From Gemmatimonadota bacterium (lineage in GTDB: Bacteria; Gemmatimonadota; Gemmatimonadetes; Longimicrobiales; Gaopeijiaceae): a DNA stretch of 64,000 nt. How positions within the stretch are numbered: position 1 is the first letter of the stretch; each line of letters begins with the position of its first letter. The stretch lies in contig JAJCZZ010000082.1 in the NCBI GenBank assembly GCA_029262115.1, positions 62,001-126,000 of the forward strand, written 5' to 3'. Position numbers and translations under genes: made by a program. The notes below the pieces were generated by a model. That model did not search any database, was not told where the DNA came from, and worked only from the letters and a program-made list of their open reading frames with translations. Of the stretch, positions 60,722-64,000 are shown piece after piece.

Positions 60722-62295
60722 GGGCGTCGACGCATGACGGCTCGACCGACGAGCGACGGAACGGGCCGGCGCTCCTGCGCTCCGCGGGACTGGGGCAGGC
60801 GTTCGCTGCGTTGGCCAAGGCATTCGCTACGTTCGCCCCGGCATTCGCTGCGTTTGGGCCGGCGTCCGCCGTCTTCGCCCTGTGCCTGCTTGCCTCGACA
60901 GCCCATGTGGCTGCGCAGGTCACCACGCACCCCAGGGAGATGGGCCTCGCGGAAGCCCGCTCGCCTCGGCCGGACCCGAGCGACCATCGTGTTTCCCTGG
61001 CCAACGGGGTGGTGGCCTACGTGGCGGAGGACCGCACCGTTCCGCTCGTGACCGTGTCCGTGTTCGTCAACGCGGGGTATGCGTATGGAGAGCCTGGTGC
61101 GGCCCGGGCGCTGGTCCGTGCGTATCGGCGTGGAGGTCCGGCGGGCATGGCGCCCGAGGACTTCCAGGGCGCGCTCCGCAGGATGACCGCCGACTACCGT
61201 GTGGTGCTGGGTCCGGAGCTGGTGGAACTGACGCTCGACGTGCCCTCGGAAGACGCGGACGAAGCCATGGCGCTCCTTCACCGGATGGTGCGGGACGGCG
61301 CGGACGTGACGCAGGCGGATGTGTCTGCGGTGCGTGCGGAAGCAGGGACAGCCAGCCCCATCTCGGCGGAAGGCCCTCGATACGAGGGTTCATTGGACGG
61401 AGCCACGCGGCTCGCGCGGGCCCATCTGCTCGAGGGCTCGCGCTACGCACCCACACCCGCAGTTGCCGGGCTCGGTGGTCTGGACGTCGCAGATGCGGCC
61501 GCGTTCCACCGGCGCTTTTTCGTGAGCCGGAACCTCACGCTCGCGGTCGGGGGCGCTCTGGCGAGCGAGCGGAGCCGGAGGGCGCTACAGGCGTTCTCGG
61601 ATATCCGTCCCGGAGACCGGCGTCGCGCCTCCGTGGTGGCCGCTCCCGCCGCACCGGAGGCGCGGGTCATCCATGCGTACCCGGCTGACAAACTTCAGGG
61701 GTGGCTCGTCATGGGCACGGCCCTGCCCGTCGTTGCCCGCCAGGACGAGGCCGCACTGGAGGTCATGAACTACATCCTGGGCGGTGGCCACTTCGACACC
61801 CGCCTCTTTCAGGAGGCACGTGACAAGCGGGGGCTGACCAACGACGACTCCGGATTCCTCGAACCATCTTCGAACGGCCCTGGGACCTACACGTTTCGGA
61901 CCTACGGGCGACCGGAGGTGGTCCGGCTGCTTCTCCACCTCACGTTGAGCGAGATCGACCGCATTCGGGCGGACGGTGTGACCGAAGAGGAGCTGTTCGT
62001 GGCCAAGGGCGCCCTGGCCGACGGTGTCTTCGCTGTCCGCTACCGGGACGGGTGGACCACCGCGCGCTCGTTTGCGGAGGAGCATGCGCGCCACGGGGAC
62101 CTGTCGTGGTCGGAGACGTACCAGAGACGGGTTCGGGGCGTCGACGCGGGCGACGCCCTGCGGGCGGCGCGGACGTATCTGCACCCGGAGCGCATGACGA
62201 TCATCCTGGTCGGTCCGCTCGAGGAGATCCGTGCGGCTCCCGCCCTGGAGGGGGAGGGACCGCTGGAGCAGTATGGGAGGGTGATGGTGCGGTAG
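60718..62295 (+). CDS. M16-family protein lacking the zinc motif
   Basis: 525 residues, overlapping the catalytic M16 gene by 4 nt. The signal region is unusual: three AFAxxAK/P-type heptads precede SAVFALCLLASTAHVAAQ. The fold is M16 (VSLANGVVAYVAEDRTVPLVTVSVFVNAG, LVMGTALPVVARQDEAALEVMNYILGGGHFDTRLFQEARDKRGLTND), but the HxxEH position reads AARALVRAYRRGG, so catalysis is lost. Paired active and inactive M16 chains form a two-subunit peptidase in known cases (PqqL/MPP-like). That role is inferred here. Confidence 0.88.
   Translation: MRASTHDGSTDERRNGPALLRSAGLGQAFAALAKAFATFAPAFAAFGPASAVFALCLLASTAHVAAQVTTHPREMGLAEARSPRPDPSDHRVSLANGVVAYVAEDRTVPLVTVSVFVNAGYAYGEPGAARALVRAYRRGGPAGMAPEDFQGALRRMTADYRVVLGPELVELTLDVPSEDADEAMALLHRMVRDGADVTQADVSAVRAEAGTASPISAEGPRYEGSLDGATRLARAHLLEGSRYAPTPAVAGLGGLDVADAAAFHRRFFVSRNLTLAVGGALASERSRRALQAFSDIRPGDRRRASVVAAPAAPEARVIHAYPADKLQGWLVMGTALPVVARQDEAALEVMNYILGGGHFDTRLFQEARDKRGLTNDDSGFLEPSSNGPGTYTFRTYGRPEVVRLLLHLTLSEIDRIRADGVTEEELFVAKGALADGVFAVRYRDGWTTARSFAEEHARHGDLSWSETYQRRVRGVDAGDALRAARTYLHPERMTIILVGPLEEIRAAPALEGEGPLEQYGRVMVR
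60799..60882 (+). repeat. 21-bp imperfect tandem repeats in the M16 signal region
   Basis: Units at 60799-60819, 60820-60840, 60841-60861 and a diverged 60862-60882, each beginning GCGTTCGC or GCATTCGC-like. They encode AFAALAK, AFATFAP, AFAAFGP, ASAVFAL, lengthening the hydrophobic leader in steps of seven residues. Confidence 0.8.
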
Positions 62296-62374
62296 GGGGG
62301 GCTCGACCCCGACGGCCCGGTTCGTGCAACTCTTGAGAGGGTGGACGGATTTCCTCGCCTTCTCCTCAGACACC

Positions 62375-64000
62375 GTGCCTGTGAAGAACCGACGCCCTAG
62401 CCGCCTTCCCACGTTCGCCACCCTCGCCCTGGTCGGCCTTCTGACCGCCTGTGGTGGCGCGCCCGACGCTTCGGAGTCGGTTCGACTGATGCCCGACGAG
62501 GCTCGTCGCCTGCTGGAAACCGACCGCCCGTGGCGGGCCGCCCGGCTCATGCGAGAGTACCTCGACGAAGTTGATCGGCCCTCCGAAGCGGACCGACTCC
62601 TCGCGGCGCGGGCGGAAGCGAGATACGGCGATTGGGAGCGCGTGTCCGAGCTTCTCGACGACGACGACGCCCTTCAGCGGTCGGACACGGCTGCCCATCT
62701 GGTGGCGCGCGCTCGTGATGAGTTGGGCGACGACGCCGGCGCGATCGAGGCCTACGAGCACTTCCTCGAACGGGCCTCCGCGGCGGCGAACGAGGCCAGC
62801 CAACTGGACGTGGGCGCCGCTCGGCTGCGGCTAGCCCTGGCACGCCTGCGTGTCGGCAATGCCGACCTGGCCGATCAGGAACTGGCTCAGTTGAAGAGGG
62901 ACCTTTCAGGTGCCGACGATTGGCTCACGATCCTTCGGGCGGACGCGCTGGCACGAGCCGGCGACACGGCGGCGGTCCGCCTGTCTGTCGAGGAACAGGA
63001 GGATGGCATTCTGGGACTGCGGGCATGGAGGGCCCGCGTGGCGGCCGCACGGAATGCGGGTGACGCTCCCGGTGCGCGGGCCCTGGCGAACGAGGCACGC
63101 GACTGGGCTCGGACGGATGGCACGACGGCGGAGTTCTTCGTTGCGGCCGCTCGTGCGGCCCTCGACATGGGCGACACGCTCGACGCGCGTGCGGCGCTAC
63201 GTGCCGCGATCGATCGAGACCCCGCCGGTGCCCACGGCCGCGCCGCCGCCGCCTTGCTCGCGGAGGGTGAGATGGCGCCCGACGATCACCTCGCCATGGC
63301 CCGCGTCCTGGTCGAGCAAGGGCTCCAGGAGGATGCCCTACCCCACTTCGAGGCGTGGCTGGACGCCCGCCGAGGCGACGCCCGCGAGAGGCGGGGCGTC
63401 CGGATGGAGTATGCGAACGCGCTTCACTATGCCCAGCGCTTCGACGAGGTTGGTCCGGCCTTGGACCCGTTGGGGTCGAGTACGGAGGTGCAGTTCCTGA
63501 AGGCGCGGTCTCTCGCCACGGCGGACCGCGTCGATGAGGCCGTCGGGATCTACAAAGCCATCGCCGGCGAGCATTCGGGCTCACCGACGGCGCTGCGCGC
63601 GCTCTACCTGACCGGCGACACATACCACGACGCGGACGAGCGAGACGACGCCCGACAGTATTACGAAGAGGTCGTGCGTCGGTATCCTCGGAGCAATTTC
63701 GCCACATTGGCCTCGCTGCGGCTTGCCGGTATGTCGTTCCTGGAAGGCGACTTCGGGGCGGCACGGACGATCTGGGACAATTATCGTCGACGCTCGCCGC
63801 GCGGAGAGTACGCCGTCCAGGCCACGTACTGGTCGGGTCGCGCCCGGGAGGAACGAGGCGACTCGGTCGCGGCCGCGCGGGTCTTCCGGGACGTGCGCGA
63901 AATGGACCGGGAATCGTATTACGCGCTACGCGCGAGCGAACGGCTGGGAGAACCGTTCTGGCCCATCCCCATGGAAGAGAGTCCGCCGCCGGATGCGGCC
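62375..64000 (+). CDS. TPR-rich lipoprotein, probable N-terminal part of a lytic transglycosylase (3' end outside window)
   Basis: Open from GTG 62375 (GTG 62381 also possible) to the last base of the window, at least 540 residues with no stop. The leader ends LVGLLTAC, a lipobox. The rest is tandem helix pairs: ALHYAQRFDEVGPAL, ALYLTGDTYHDADERDDARQYYEEVVRRYPRSNFA, ATYWSGRAREERGDSVAAARVFRDV, then YYALRASERLG, which matches the end of the helical ring of Slt70-type soluble transglycosylases just before the catalytic domain. The catalytic Glu lies beyond the window, so the enzyme call is inferred. Confidence 0.65.
   Translation, partial: MPVKNRRPSRLPTFATLALVGLLTACGGAPDASESVRLMPDEARRLLETDRPWRAARLMREYLDEVDRPSEADRLLAARAEARYGDWERVSELLDDDDALQRSDTAAHLVARARDELGDDAGAIEAYEHFLERASAAANEASQLDVGAARLRLALARLRVGNADLADQELAQLKRDLSGADDWLTILRADALARAGDTAAVRLSVEEQEDGILGLRAWRARVAAARNAGDAPGARALANEARDWARTDGTTAEFFVAAARAALDMGDTLDARAALRAAIDRDPAGAHGRAAAALLAEGEMAPDDHLAMARVLVEQGLQEDALPHFEAWLDARRGDARERRGVRMEYANALHYAQRFDEVGPALDPLGSSTEVQFLKARSLATADRVDEAVGIYKAIAGEHSGSPTALRALYLTGDTYHDADERDDARQYYEEVVRRYPRSNFATLASLRLAGMSFLEGDFGAARTIWDNYRRRSPRGEYAVQATYWSGRAREERGDSVAAARVFRDVREMDRESYYALRASERLGEPFWPIPMEESPPPDAA

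Noticed and set aside
58859-60823. Long minus-strand frame of about 650 codons
   Set aside because: Antisense to the catalytic M16 gene, which has clear motifs. GC-rich genes in this window often leave an open antisense frame.
1-64000. CRISPR arrays, insertion sequences, prophage or integron
   Set aside because: No regularly spaced repeats, no transposase or integrase motifs and no terminal inverted repeats with target duplication were seen. The repeats found are short tandem duplications.
1-64000. tRNA or rRNA genes
   Set aside because: No cloverleaf with TTCRA-type arm or rRNA-like block was noticed. A covariance-model scan would be needed to be sure.

Overview
The window is about 64 kb of GC-rich bacterial chromosome, by eye well above 60% G+C, with frequent GTG and TTG starts. 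No ribosomal or phylogenetic marker fixes the species. Five large orphan FtsX/MacB-type permeases each paired with a PadR regulator, a DUF1800/DUF1501 pair, an M16 peptidase pair, many secreted lipoproteins and outer-membrane proteins, and a TonB-dependent receptor suggest a Gram-negative (diderm) member of Gemmatimonadota or Acidobacteriota; Gemmatimonadota is my preferred guess. I see no rRNA, tRNA, CRISPR array, prophage or transposase.

Layout. 1-11.3 kb: end of a TonB receptor, ADOP unit 1 with a clear promoter/operator, a divergent TetR/TPR-protein pair with an operator over the -10 box, a translationally coupled molybdate transporter (modABC), then a decayed stretch with remnants of a SnoaL-like gene, a GspE/PilB-receiver gene and a frameshifted membrane protein. 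11.3-27.3 kb: ADOP unit 2, the DUF1800/DUF1501 pair, a PAP2 remnant, a SIMPL protein, an amidohydrolase lipoprotein, ADOP unit 3, a small SOD-like lipoprotein, a protein built of three similar repeats, a beta-propeller lipoprotein and a soluble PAS histidine kinase. 27.5-36.3 kb: an aspartyl protease and a cell-surface polysaccharide cluster (GT4, GT-C-like membrane protein, polysaccharide deacetylase, GT32-like transferase, Wzi-like barrel, DUF92 polyprenol-kinase-like protein). 36.4-42.2 kb: an LLM flavin oxidoreductase, a membrane-dipeptidase operon, small membrane proteins and prfC. 42.3-46.2 kb: an ECF sigma operon whose anti-sigma-like membrane protein and predicted envelope protein both carry AMPK-beta/CBM48-like glycogen-binding domains. 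46.5-64 kb: L-lactate permease, ADOP unit 4, an SDR, a lipase-like hydrolase, a DUF5715 lipoprotein, ADOP unit 5, a frameshifted small secreted protein, an active/inactive M16 pair and the first 540 residues of a probable TPR-type lytic transglycosylase that runs off the window.

Most genes serve the envelope: uptake, efflux-like permeases, surface glycan synthesis, extracytoplasmic proteolysis and murein turnover. They are mostly short operons with overlapping start/stop codons and local repressors. The best candidates for something undescribed are the ECF/CBM48 operon (42357-45361), two tandem duplications (33066-33119 and 36216-36329) whose units keep the host gene's reading frame and include its stop codon, and palindromes lying in the promoter spacer of PadR-ADOP units.
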